From contig JADCRB010000124.1 of assembly GCA_021464245.1 (NCBI GenBank), positions 248,001-312,000 on the forward strand: a DNA stretch of 64,000 nt, written 5' to 3'. The notes below the pieces were generated by a model. The model saw only the letters and a program-made list of their open reading frames with translations, was not told where the DNA came from and did no database searches. Position numbers and translations under genes: made by a program. This document shows, in pieces, positions 33,408 to 44,651 of the stretch. The DNA comes from Carallia brachiata. Lineage: Eukaryota; Streptophyta; Magnoliopsida; Malpighiales; Rhizophoraceae. Each line of letters starts with the position of its first letter. Within the stretch, counting starts at the first letter, position 1.

Positions 33408-34138
33408 ATGGCGGAGGTGATTGGGCCAAGGTTGTACAGTTGCTGTAATTGCAGAAATCACGTTGCCCTTCACGACGATATCATTTCTAAGGCCTTTCAG
33501 GTGAGTCCTTAAACTGGTTTTGTCCTAGTTATGCTTTTGTGTTGAATGTGTTTGGAGTTTGATGAAGTGAGAGTACTACTGTTGATATAGCAAACGCAAA
33601 AGAAGGGATTCAAATGTGTGGGAAGACAATCAAACTGGAGGGAGCCTTATTGTAATCAATTAAGTTAGTGACGTGAGCAAATCGGTGAATTAGTCCCCTG
33701 GTGAAGAAGAGAATGAAATGTAGAATTAATCTCTGTCAATTTGGACTCTAGAACATGATTGCTAGTTTTGTTTTGAATGAATTTTCCATCCCTGAGTTCC
33801 TATATTGTATCGTGTTTAGATTTCATAGATGCTTGTCCCAGCTGCAATGCAATGTCTGGTAATGTCTCTTCTAATATAGCACTCAATATGTTCGCACATT
33901 GTGATTCTAGGGAAGACATGGCCGAGCCTTTCTTTTTTCCCATGCGATGAATATTATGATAGGACCAAAGGAGGACAGGCAGCTAATGACTGGCCTCCAC
34001 ACAGTTGCCGATGTATATTGCTGTGATTGCCGTGAAGTGCTTGGATGGAAATATGAACGAGCATATGAGGAAGCACAGAAGTACAAGGAAGGGAAGTTCA
34101 TACTTGAGAAGTCAAGAATAGTCAAGGAGAACTGGTAG
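33408..34138 (+). CDS. Yippee-like zinc-binding protein, 2 coding exons
   Basis: Exons 33408-33500 and 33911-34138 encode about 106 residues, the usual size for plant Yippee-like proteins. The sequence has the two CX2C zinc half-sites (YSCCNCRNH near residue 10 and [15 protein letters not shown] near 70). It also has the conserved [23 protein letters not shown] and a basic tail (SRIVKENW). Yippee proteins fold as a single zinc-bound beta domain related to the MSRB/CULT fold; their role in plants is poorly defined. The first in-frame ATG lies after a spliced leader with an upstream ORF, so translation may be damped. Confidence 0.95.
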
Positions 34139-36929
34139 CACTGATGCAAAGTTCTGTTCATCCTTCCAACTGCTGATATAAGTGTGTGGATGATACTAAA
34201 TATTCATCTTGTCCACAAAAAATTTATCAATTGCAAATAGTTGCTTGTTTCTCGATGTGCATTCTTGTTGGTTCCCCCCTGCGTGGATCATGTATTAAGG
34301 TTTGTTCATTTGTCAATAAATTGTGAATAATTTTCTGCATCATATGTGTATCTGTTTTTATGCTGATGAATTGAGGTTTGAGCACCTCTGGAGTCTGGGC
34401 AATTCCTGACTCATGAACAAAGAATGCTGATTTTTTTCCCTGTTTAAATGTTATGATTTTTCTGTGTCTAGCTTCATTGTTTAGCTTGAATAGGCCCCTC
34501 AATGCACGCACGAGACTTTACATTGTGAGGACTTGGAAAGGATCAAATGTTTGCAGTATTACCTTTGTTTTCACCAAAGCTTGTCATTCTTAAGCTGAAT
34601 AAGAGTTTGTACGGTGAAATTCACATTATATTGTCTTCTAACGATCCTATGGTTTGTGAACGACCTGCAGAATTGTTTGAGTGAACGACCTGCAGAATTG
34701 TTTGATCTTTTCTACATAGTCATGATAGCATTTTTTATTAACTTACATGTGGTTCCAAAAATCGTGTTGTCTCTGCCAAGGGCATGTGCGTCTGTCCTGC
34801 AATGACTTGGACTTGTCATTATTACGGACTGGCTACGCAGGTGCCGTAAATGAGGATGGAGAATGTTGTTGTCACAATTAACATTCGGTGGACAGGGGAG
34901 ACACTGCTACTGGATAGTTTCCACAGGTGGGAAAATATCTAATTGAAAATACAGGTCCGTTTAGAGCAACATGACTGTCTATCCTAGGTCATTCCATTCT
35001 TTCATGCTGTTTTATAGGGAAAAAACAAAGGTCTAGAATACAAAATTATAATAAAAGGCAGAATTGGTGCACGCTATGGTGAGCTTCTGTAAGCTCTCTC
35101 CTGGCTATGCTTACACCAGCGCTGAAAATAATTATCTTGCTTTGTAGAGGAGCAAGTTTGTTCAGGGGATGAAATGCTTTTGACATTGGATGATTGAGAA
35201 ATGGCAGAACCTGCGCAGAATAATGACTTATAATATGCTTCCCGCATCGACAAACTAGTTTTTTTTTTTTTTTGGGTTCTTAAAGTACATGGAAACAATG
35301 CCAAAGTTCACTCAGGTTTTTCCCACGTCATGACTTGTGAGTCTTGGCTGCCACACTTATTTATACCACCACAAGGCTTTAGAATGCACCACAGTTGACA
35401 CCCCGAATTACTCTCGGTTTGGCTACCATCAGGCAATACATCACAAGGCTTCATGCTAGTTGTCGCACACGCTACTTCCAGCATTATGGCCCAATGTCCA
35501 CTCGCAGGCCCGCACTCCTAGCGTACAGTCTAATCCCATTCCGAAACGATGGTGCCAATGCCTAAGCCGTTTCAGGCCCACAAAACAACCCATGGGCAGC
35601 CCATATTTGTTGTTTGTCACGCCCAAGTTTTTAATCATATCTCATGCGTGTCGTCGTGTTGGTCTTCAAGCTGGCTGCTAGGCTAACTCACGTTGTTGGC
35701 TTCCAAAAATCTTGCTTACCCTGTTACCCAGCATGCCTATCTCAAGCTCATGTCCATGCGCAGCATTGAGGCATGATAGTTCTAATTACTCGTATGCCCT
35801 TGCAAAGGGACTCGAGGGCTAAGACCGTTCGTGCCATTTATTAATTTATTCTAGTGCTTTTGGAATATAGATTGGCTTCCCGCCGACGGTGGACTTTAGT
35901 TGCACCATCGACTGCCATTTGAATATGCCGCTTAAAGCCAACATAAAATTCTTTTACATGTCATCTGGTGCATGTTATCTGTCGAACTAATCAGAAATTG
36001 GAAGAATATTCCGCCCGCTACATCGCCTCGTTAATAACCGCAATGTGATCCTATGAAATCAGGGAACAAAAAAAAAAACCCAAGAGGACTCGTGATGTTG
36101 CAGCGTAGCTCATCATCCGGTCCAGGCTGTCCAGCTAAACTGATGGGATTGGGCAAGCAATTGTTGTGATGATCAACGGCAAGCTGCTTGAATTGATGCC
36201 ACCCTGCCCAAGAACCTCAATTTTGTAAACTCCATTCACCTCAATTTATACAGCACTTGGACATTTCTTGAGGGTTGCATCAAATTCCAGAAACTCCACA
36301 TGCAAACTACAAAACCTCCAAATGGTAAAAAGTCAATAACCTGAAATAGCCACTCATGTCCGGCTCATTGGTAAATATGTGCCCCCTAGATCATCAGTCT
36401 TCGTCCGAACATACAAGACCAGATGTAGACAATGAGACATTGACGGCTAATCTAGTTAATGCTCTCAATCATAAGCACACTGCCACTCACCAAATAATTA
36501 CACCAACAAACATGGGTGTCTCAACTGTCGTATATTAATATACATTTCATAGACTACAACAAAGATAATATTAGTATTTGCAAGCAAATCCACTCGTACA
36601 CAATGTTCTTTAGCATCACAAACATTCAATTATTCGTCAACACGTACCAATCCCATGTTACAAGTTACAAAAGCCAAACAGAGTCAGCTGATAAAATTTA
36701 ATATCAATATATGGGCGACATCAGTATCATTATTTCAATGCCATATTCCACCTTAGGTCCTTTAATTAATTGATATTTGCATTGAGTGAAACATCCAAGT
36801 AGAGACTCAAGGGAGATGTGCTTTCTGACTATCATTGCTAATCAAGTTGAAACACAAGGGAGAAATGCAATAACGTACCCAACTTGCATGGTCCCAGTTG
36901 GACCACATTTGTTTATACTACTTTTGCGT
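34139..36929. other. Intergenic region downstream of Yippee-like gene and PUX10
   Basis: Convergent 3' flanks. Contains a perfect 25-bp tandem duplication (34656-34705) and a poly-T run at 35261-35274. A GC-richer block at about 35350-36050 has base composition unlike the flanks but no intact frame that I recognise; it may be an old TE. Confidence 0.35.
34656..34705. repeat. Perfect 25-bp tandem duplication
   Basis: GTGAACGACCTGCAGAATTG followed by TTTGA occurs twice back to back (34656-34680, 34681-34705) with no mismatch. Confidence 0.9.
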
Positions 36930-39186
36930 TTACACTTTACTAATTAGCTCCACAAAAAGACTGGCCTGAGGGTGCAATCTTGCTTCTTCCAAGGACAAAG
37001 AGAGCTTTTCTGAGCCATAAACCACTCGCGGAAAATTTGAAACAAGGCTGTAGGTCTCAACCTTTATACAATCCAAAGAATCAACATAGTCATACAGAGA
37101 CTGAATACTGGCACTACTATAGAACCTCCTCTCTTTGCGTTCTCCATTTGGGAAGCGAACCAAGACCTAATTTAGATAGATGATGAGATACATTAGCTTC
37201 AAAATGGCACATAAGAGTTGCAATAGTCTTACATCGCAATGATCAGAAATGAGACAACAGGCATGCACAACAAAGCACATTTTAAATGCACGGTGATTCA
37301 ATACTCCTGCAGTTTCTAGAATTGAGTACACAACTTAAAAAAAATGACTTCCTTAAGTACACAAGGAAATTACTCTGGACAATGAGAAGTCGTGAAGAAC
37401 TGTAAAGCAAGGAAAAAATATTTCACAAGGGGAATTACTTGTGTAACATCAGGTCCCTTTTCAGGTTCAGCACCAAGTGACAAGGCTCTCTCCTGCTGCA
37501 TTCTAGCCCGAGCAGCCTCCTTTTCTGCAGCCTCATGCACTGCTCTCTCCTTAGCCTCCTCTTCCTCCTTGTGCTGCCTCTCTGCTTCAGCAGCTTCCCT
37601 TGCCAAGTGTTCTTGCTCTTCTCTCCTCTCCAATTCCCTAGCCTAATTTAACAGGAAGGGGGAAGGGGCAATGGATGAAAAACCCATCAGGTACATGCTA
37701 TTTTATAAGCCTTTTTAAGTGGGAAGAAAATTGAAGGCGAGATCATCACTGGCGCACACTATTTCATAAGCCTTTTTAAGTGGGAAGAAAATTCAAGGCG
37801 AGATCATCCCTGGCACACCAGCCAAATCTATCCAAGCACAAAAGCGAAAACTAAAAAGGCAGCATACTTGATCAGCTTCAAGTGCTGCTCTGTAAGCAGC
37901 GTCTTGCTCCTCTCTTAAGCGCATGTTGTTTCTTCTTTCTTCTGCTTCAATCCTCGCTGCAACAAGAACAGGGGCACTTTCCTCCTGCACTCTCTGTAAT
38001 ATCATAAGCATTTCCTCAGGAGATGTTGGACCCTCTACCTGCAGAAGAAGAAAACAATATTCCATCACGAACCTACTTTCCAATCAGATCCAAGAAACAG
38101 GAAATCAAACAAAATATCAGGGAAAACGGAGTTGAACCAAGACTATTTCAGATACTAAAACAGCAACAATACAACCATGCAATGAATTGTATTAACCAGA
38201 AAATCTCCCTAACCCGTGAACATTTCGGTTCCTTAAGCACAAATGTACAATCGATAATATTTAATTAAATAGGCATATTACAAAATTATCAACATAGATA
38301 CATCCGGAGCCTAGCAGCCTAGAAGCCTAGGCAAAAGGATTATAAAGGCATAATATAGAGAAATGACCTGTTGAAGCAGGGCAAGGCTCCGGTTGGAGGC
38401 AGGCGTGACAATAGCACAGAAAGGAAATCTAGAAGCCTTTAAGCTATTGCTCATCTTAAACCCTTCAGTAGCCCTGATACTCCCACCCCAGGCAACGAAA
38501 TTCTCATTAACAAAAGCAGAGAAAACCTCGGAACACAGTGTCCGCTGGCAAAACACAGGAGTGTCTGGATGGTCCGGCGAGTGCAAGTACACAAACAAGA
38601 GCTTGAACGCATTCCTCGACCTCTGCAGCGCGTCCATGAATCCCTCGGATGCAAAATTCGGCCTTCTAGACCCATAGTCTCTCTCGAATGCGGACACGAA
38701 GCCCATAGCCTCCCTCGCGGCGGGCGACAACAGAGAAACTAATCCAGCGGAGGAGGAGGAGGAGGATTCTCCGTGGGGGCCGGCACTTGTGCCCAGCCCA
38801 ATCATTCCTAAAGAATAAGACAAAATACCGCCAGCAGCCCATAGGCCAATGCCAACCACTCCGGAAATAAGCCCTAGACTGCCAGAAATGACAGAGGCGG
38901 GTAAGGTTACCAGCTTCCAGGCTAAAGTGGCGGGGGAGGGGAAAGCGGCAACGCCGGCAGTGCCAGAAGAAAAAGAATTATCAGATTGTGGAAACGTATC
39001 ATCACGAGAAGCTGAATTGAGGGCGGCGGCAGTGGCAGTAGCAGTGGGGTTGTCGGTGGAGGTAAAAGAGGAAATGGCGAGGTCCAGGTCCCAGCCATGG
39101 GCTTGGAGAATCTCCGTACACAAATCGACATCTTCGAGACCTGTGATCGCTTGAAAGCACGCCAATTTATCTGCTACGTCAACCAT
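36930..39186 (-). CDS. PUX10: PUX10, UBX-domain CDC48 adaptor of lipid droplets, 4 exons
   Basis: Minus-strand exons 38368-39186, 37868-38038, 37439-37642 and 36930-37166 are all in phase 0 and give 476 residues. In order: an N-terminal UBA domain (about 5-45, CTEILQAHGWDLDLAISSF); a long hydrophobic hairpin (about 95-140, LPASVISGSLGLISGVVGIG) that anchors the protein to the lipid droplet surface; a UAS thioredoxin-like domain (about 165-295, LFVYLHSPDHPDTPVFC); a charged Glu/Arg/Ala coiled coil (about 310-385); and a C-terminal UBX domain (about 399-474) with the SNFPRVVYG loop that contacts CDC48. Family role: recruiting CDC48A to extract ubiquitinated oleosins. The start was chosen as the ATG before the UBA; the upstream codons look like leader. 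Confidence 0.95.
37698..37819. repeat. 61-bp tandem duplication in PUX10 intron 2
   Basis: Two adjacent units starting CTATTT.ATAAGCC at 37698 and 37759, each carrying TTTTTAAGTGGGAAGAAAAT and AAGGCGAGATCATC. A handful of mismatches separate them. Confidence 0.9.
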
Positions 39187-40399
39187 TAGATCTCTCTCTA
39201 TAAATGTGTGGTCTAGCAGTAGTTTAGTGTAGATAATCAAACAAGAAATTAGGGTTTCTTTCCGAAATCCTATTATTAGTTTTAGTCTATTAGATGAAGA
39301 ACAGACAGTTTTCCTTTTTCTTTTTTTCTTTTTTTTTTTTCCTTCTGTTTAATTATGTTGTTTGGGTTAATAATACTAGAATTGAAGTCTAGAAGAAGTC
39401 TAGAACTATAACATTCTTGGTTCTTCTGTTTTTACAGAAAGCGGGACTTTGGGTTTATAGTTATGGACCTGCCTGACGAAAGAGCAGTAGTTTTGGTAAT
39501 CTCATCCCTCATCGATGCCGGGAAAGGCCACTCTTTCTCACCAAATTCTAGGAATGCATTTTTTTTTCTTTTTTTCTTTTTTTTAAATTTTAATTTAATG
39601 TTAATTTTTAATTGTCTTAGCATAAATAATGCAAACGACAGAACGAGAGGTATGAGATTAATAATTTTTTTTATTTGGAAATGTATTGGGACTAAATTTC
39701 ACAATAGATAAATCTTGTAACTTGTGACTTGTAGGGGTGGTCATTTTATTAAACCACAAAAATTAGAACACGATAATAATTTTGTAGTCACATTAATACT
39801 TAATTCATTGTTTAAATAATAAAATAATTATTTAAACAATTATCTAAGACTATATTTAAAATATTAGAGTTATGAGAAAAAAGTATATGGTGTATAAGTA
39901 TTAGGTAAATAAATATATTTTAGTTTAATATTATCTAAAAAATAGTAATTTTTTTAATTAAAAAAGAGATTTATTACGAGTATATTAGTTATCAAATTTA
40001 TGGGCCGTGATCAGCGTTCATACTATTTTATACCTCGTTCAACCCAACTCAAAGAAAATAATCCATCACTTAATCACTGTTGGTCTCGAGCAGATCTCTT
40101 CAAACCGATCAAGTGTTAACGAATCTAAAACTACAAGTTCATGAGTTATGGTCAAAGTCAGACAAATCAAAAGTCAAAGTCTCACAAGCGCTACTTGTGA
40201 AATTTGAAATGAGGTCGTGAGTAAGAAAGACACAATAGATTATCGCTAAATTTCAATTTTAAATTTTTATTTAAAAAATAATCACTTTTTTATTCAGTTA
40301 CTTTGAGATGTATTATAAGTAAACAGTTATTTTTTTAAAAGTTAGTCAAATGCTACTCTTCTTTTTTTTAAAAACGCAACAGCAATGAGCATTTCTTAA
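39187..40399. other. Intergenic region upstream of PUX10
   Basis: Short PUX10 leader, then AT-rich DNA with poly-T runs (39330-39341, 39570-39580). A small frame at 39463-39711 is not supported by any domain. Confidence 0.35.
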
Positions 40400-40409
40400 G
40401 ATATGCTAA

Positions 40410-40571
40410 GTATACATGTTTTAGGTATTTTTTTTTAAATGGTATCTCAATTAAAATTATAACTGATATTTTTAAAATAAAATTAATAATTTTTAAAATA
40501 TAAAAATAATAAATATTTTAAAAATATTAATTATAATTTCAACTAAAATACTGTTCAAAATAAATACACCC
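40410..40571. mobile_element. MITE-like inverted repeat, 10-bp target duplication
   Basis: The arms fold on each other. Left TTTTAAATGGTATCTCAATT...AATTATAACTGATATTTTTA matches the reverse complement of the right end (GAACAGTATTTTAGTTGAAATTATAATTAATATTTTTA type). The segment is bounded by perfect copies of GATATGCTAA at 40400-40409 and 40572-40581. Size (162 bp), AT content and a 9-10 bp duplication fit a Mutator-type MITE. Confidence 0.7.
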
Positions 40572-40634
40572 GATATGCTAACTTCTTTTCATTTTTCAAA
40601 TGCAACAGCCATTAGCATTTTTTAAGGTATGCCA

Positions 40635-42167
40635 GGAGGGTTTCGGCCGTAGGGTGGGTTCGGGAGATTCCATTTCTATTTGGTTCGACCGTTGGGTTGG
40701 TAATTCTTTCTTTAAATTTGAGAAATTTTTATTTTAATTTTTTTTTAAATGAGTGTAATTTATTTATAATTTTACATCACATAATAAGTGAGGTCTATTT
40801 AAATATAAAAATTAAAAATAATATTTAAATAATATTAAATTATAAATTAATTTTACTTATTATAAAAAAAATAAAATTAATAAATACTTTAAATTTGATG
40901 CCCCAAAATTAATGCCAGTGAGGTAGACTTTCACGTACGCTCCATTGTTGAGGGTGGAAAGTGGAATTTTTCAGGCTTACAAACTGCACTCCACAAGATG
41001 TTGTGAGATTGATTACTTCAGTCCCTCTTCCGCGTCATTCTGTTAGGCGAGATTGTGTCTAATGGTACCTAACCAGTCGGCGGAATATTCTACGCGATCC
41101 GCTTATCGTTGGATGGCTTCTGGTAATCACTTGGTGCAACATCCTTTCTCCTGGAAGGCACTATGGAAACTTAAAGTGCCAGAGAAATTCAAAACTTTTC
41201 TTGGGCTAATAACTAAAGGCCGACTCCTCACTAATGAAGAAAGGTGGAGGCGCGGGTTGGCTGAGGAGCCCATCCGCACCAGGTGTAATATGTCACTTGA
41301 AACCATTTTGCACATTCTTCGTGATTGTCTCTTTGCTCGTTTTATATGGCCGAAGCTTGATGGTCGACTGCTCTCCTCTCAATTTTTCTCACTTTCATGT
41401 GATGATTGGCTTAGCAAGTTCATATGGGGTTCTATGGCGTCGTCCTATCTGGATAGGCAAGGTTTAATGTTTTATGCACTTGTTGGTCCCTATGGTTGTT
41501 TCGGAATGAGGGAATTTTTAAAGGGAAGCGTCCTTCTCCAGCATCCTACCTACAAATAATTAATACGCTTCACCTAGATGTCTGCTCCTCTTTTCTTGCA
41601 TAGGATGTTGTGGAGCCATCTTTGTTGAAGATAGTTTTATGGAATCCATACTATAAAAATGAATACTGATGGAAGATCTCATGGTAACCCAGGTAACACT
41701 GGTTTTGGTGGATTGCTTCGGGATGCCGGGGGTTTTTGGAGGGGGGGTTTTATGGGTTGTGCTGGTATCGATTCTAATATGGTGGTAGAGTTGCTTGGTA
41801 TTAGAAGAGATCTTGAGCTGGGTTGGAAACGGATTTCGGAATGCTATCCTTGAATCCAATTCACTTAAGGCGTTACACTTGATCTCTAGCCAATATGATC
41901 AAGTTCATCCTCTTTCAAGTCTGCTGAATGATATTCATTATTTGTGCACCCGCGACTGAATTGTATGTTTGAAGCATATTTTTCAGAAAGTAATTCATGT
42001 GCTGATTTCTTGGTAAAAGTAGAGGTTTACTATAGTGTAGCGAATATTCTTTTACAACAGTTACTACTAAAATTCTTACTCTTGTTAAATAGAGATATGC
42101 ATGATATTATTTTTATTCGTAATTAATTAATTTTATTTCTACTCTCCTATGTAAAAAAAAAAAAAAA
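40635..42167 (+). mobile_element. 5'-truncated LINE relic with zf-RVT and RNase H remnants
   Basis: From about 40640 the plus strand reads GFGRRVGSGDSISIWFDRW, a typical segment after the LINE reverse transcriptase. A MITE-like block (40722-40886) interrupts it. After 41053 an open frame carries the zf-RVT domain (STRSAYRWM, FSWKALWKLKVPEKFKTFLG, ERWRRGLA, ETILHILRDCLFARFIW). An RNase H frame follows from about 41656 (MNTDGRSHGNPGNTGFGGLLRDAGG), with stops and frameshifts. The element ends in a 15-base A tail (42153-42167). Non-functional. Confidence 0.85.
40722..40886. mobile_element. AT-rich MITE-like insertion within the LINE relic
   Basis: A 165-bp AT-rich block with self-complementary ends (ATTTTTATTTTAATTTTTTT against TAAAAAAAATAAAATTAATA). 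It is flanked by identical CTTTAAATTTGA at 40710-40721 and 40887-40898. The LINE coding similarity resumes after it. Confidence 0.6.
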
Positions 42168-42614
42168 GGTAAATGAAACATCTTTTAAGTTCATAAAAAC
42201 TATAAATTATATCACGTATGATCCTTTTTTTTTTTCCCATTTTCTGTTTGGCATAGAATCATCTTAATTAAGGATCTTGCCATTTGGCAGAGATGTAGAA
42301 GATACGCATACCGGCCAAAGGTAATAGGCATTGTTATGATTTTGAAAAAAAAGAAAAAAGAGAGTAAAATGGGCCTTCTTCTCCCCTTTGTTTCCAGTGG
42401 GATTGAGATCATTGTCATTTATGTGATCATGCTTTCCGCATATCAATACGATTCAATACCTTATCAATACATACTTTTTGCTATTAGTGTTGTGAATTGA
42501 CTAACTTTATTCTGCTTTCGGTGCAAGTTTTAACATACAATGCTACATTTCAAATGCTTTAATCTTCCAAGAAGCACTATCTATGATGTCGCATTCCGCC
42601 AACAAATTACTCTG
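42168..42614. other. Region 3' of the ALMT gene
   Basis: Probably the ALMT 3' UTR plus a short intergenic piece. A poly-T at about 42224-42236 is seen; no gene. Confidence 0.35.
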
Positions 42615-44651
42615 TTAATTTTCCAAGGAGCTCAGACTCTTTTGCGGGGTATTCATAGTCTTCTCGTTTTTTGATTGAACCAATACAATTCTGTTGTTGG
42701 GTTGATTTTGTTTCGACTTGTCATGATCTGCAACCTTGAATTCTGCCAAGTTTGCTAGTTCTTCAACGGCATCATATATGGCTTCCATCCTCCCCGCGAC
42801 TTCTATCAATAACGAAGCTAAAGTTAGCCCCGGAATGATTTCCAGGATAGACGCTTTGGCGGTTGTATCTAATTTCTTACTTTCTTCAGGTTGTGCAAGT
42901 TGGGGTGCAACGAACGAATTGTATGGGAATTTCATTGCATGTTGAAGCTCTTGCACTGCTCTGCGCATTTCTTCAACCAAAAATTCTGTAGAAGATGACT
43001 TTTGCATTGTCTTCACAGTATTTGCTAGCTCCCTTATCACATTGGAAGCTTTGGAGCTCAGTCTCAAGCACTCATTGCCCAGCTGCTTCTTTATGAGCTC
43101 AGAAGCCTGTCGTTAATTAGGCGTGTTAGAAATCGCTTATATCACATGTTGAAAAGCACCCCATAAAAACTTGGTTGATCTGCATTGATATAGGATGTTT
43201 CGAATAATATGGGTTACCTGATTTTCTGAATCAAGGCAACCATTAAGAGCCTCGGTGCAGTAAGCGCAATTGCGTAGGGATGCACCGATCTTGATGTACT
43301 GCTTCCATGGATGTTTGAAGTTGAAAGGGCCATGCGCAGGCTCCCATATGGCGAACTTGATCTGTTTAACACATTTTGAACTGCAGTATTAGTTAAGGTT
43401 TTAGACAGCTTTGGTTGTTCAATAAGAGCGAACTAATTTGTACTGTACCAACGATTCTTCTGTTGCTTTCGAAATTAACACAGACTTGTAACCAAGTAAT
43501 TTCTCCTCAGATTGCTTGCCATTAGCTACCCCGTTGTGATTAAAATACTCGGCTACACAACCTGTTATGACAAGACAATGCTGTAATGGAACTGGAATTG
43601 TCAATAGAACCGGCAGATTTTCATTTACAAGTATCCACGTCGCTTGGAACTTACCATCTAAGGAATCGGCTAGTTTATCCATGTTGCGGGTGATCAGAAT
43701 ATACAACTCTTGGCCAGCCCAAATTGGGCAAATAAACATGCTTACTAGAATGCACAGTGACGTTCCGATTACAATGGTAGAAATTCTTTGATGAGCCATG
43801 TCTAACAACCTGTCCACTCGGTAACTGGATACAGCGACCAAGCTGAAAGTGAGGATAAAGATCATGGCACCATAATCGAACTTCTCTTTCACCTTGGGAA
43901 TAAGCCTGGATAATGTTGCTGCAGAAGCTGAAGAAATGTGACACCAAGTGAGTGAATTTTTCTTTGTAGTTCGATGGAAGTAATAAAAAGGGAATTTTCT
44001 TTGATGCACACCTAGTAAGAAAACTGAGACTCCAATTACAAAGGGCTCAAGTTTCTCTGCCGATCGATTAGCCAGCCAGTGGACACCCAGGCCCAGAAAT
44101 GCAGCCAGGAAAGTTCCGAAGGATCTATTTAGACATTTACATATGGTGGCTCCTGCAAAACAATGGAGTTTAGTAATTAGTATACTAGATAATTGGAGGG
44201 GACATGAAATGGTGAAACAGGACAACTTTGGACATTACTGTTACATAAGCAAGCTTCTATGGTGCAACTATTATTGTAGGTTTCAACTTTCAAGTTTCAA
44301 CCAAAGTAGATGACTTACCTACGTTTTTTTCGTAGACTACCACTACTGTCATTATAGCCCACATAGCATTTCCTCCAACACCTTCATACAAAGGCCTAGC
44401 ACAGTAAACGATCGAGACAACACTGAGTGCCAATCCTACTTTTAGACAATGGATTACTTTCCTTGGGTCTTCTACGCTAAACTCCATGCTTTCTTCAAAA
44501 ATTTCTGTACTCCAACAATCAACCCTTCTATCAATCTCTTTAGGCCTAGCCACAGTCTGCTGACGGGCCCTCCCTCTGAAACTAAATCCTTTGGTGAGCC
44601 ATCACCCACAGTTATCCTCCACTCCACTCCACTCGTAGTCTGAGCCATCAT
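42615..44651 (-). CDS. Aluminium-activated malate transporter (ALMT) family anion channel, 6 exons, frameshift in exon 1
   Basis: Minus-strand exons 44319-44651, 44012-44152, 43655-43927, 43449-43561, 43218-43361 and 42615-43106 give about 498 residues if one base is added in exon 1. Read as is, the frame from ATG 44651 stops at about codon 60. A shift at the AAA run 44479-44481 restores agreement with the family and with the exon phase. Six hydrophobic helices follow (exon 1 VIHCLKVGLALSVVSIVY and AMWAIMTVVVVYE; exons 2-3 the other four). After them come the ALMT-type WEPAHGPF box and a helical cytosolic tail. The family forms malate/anion channels of plasma membrane or tonoplast. An internal ATG (MEFSVEDPRK, 44486) after the shift could start a protein keeping all helices. 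It is either a pseudogene, a shorter protein, or an assembly error. Confidence 0.88.
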
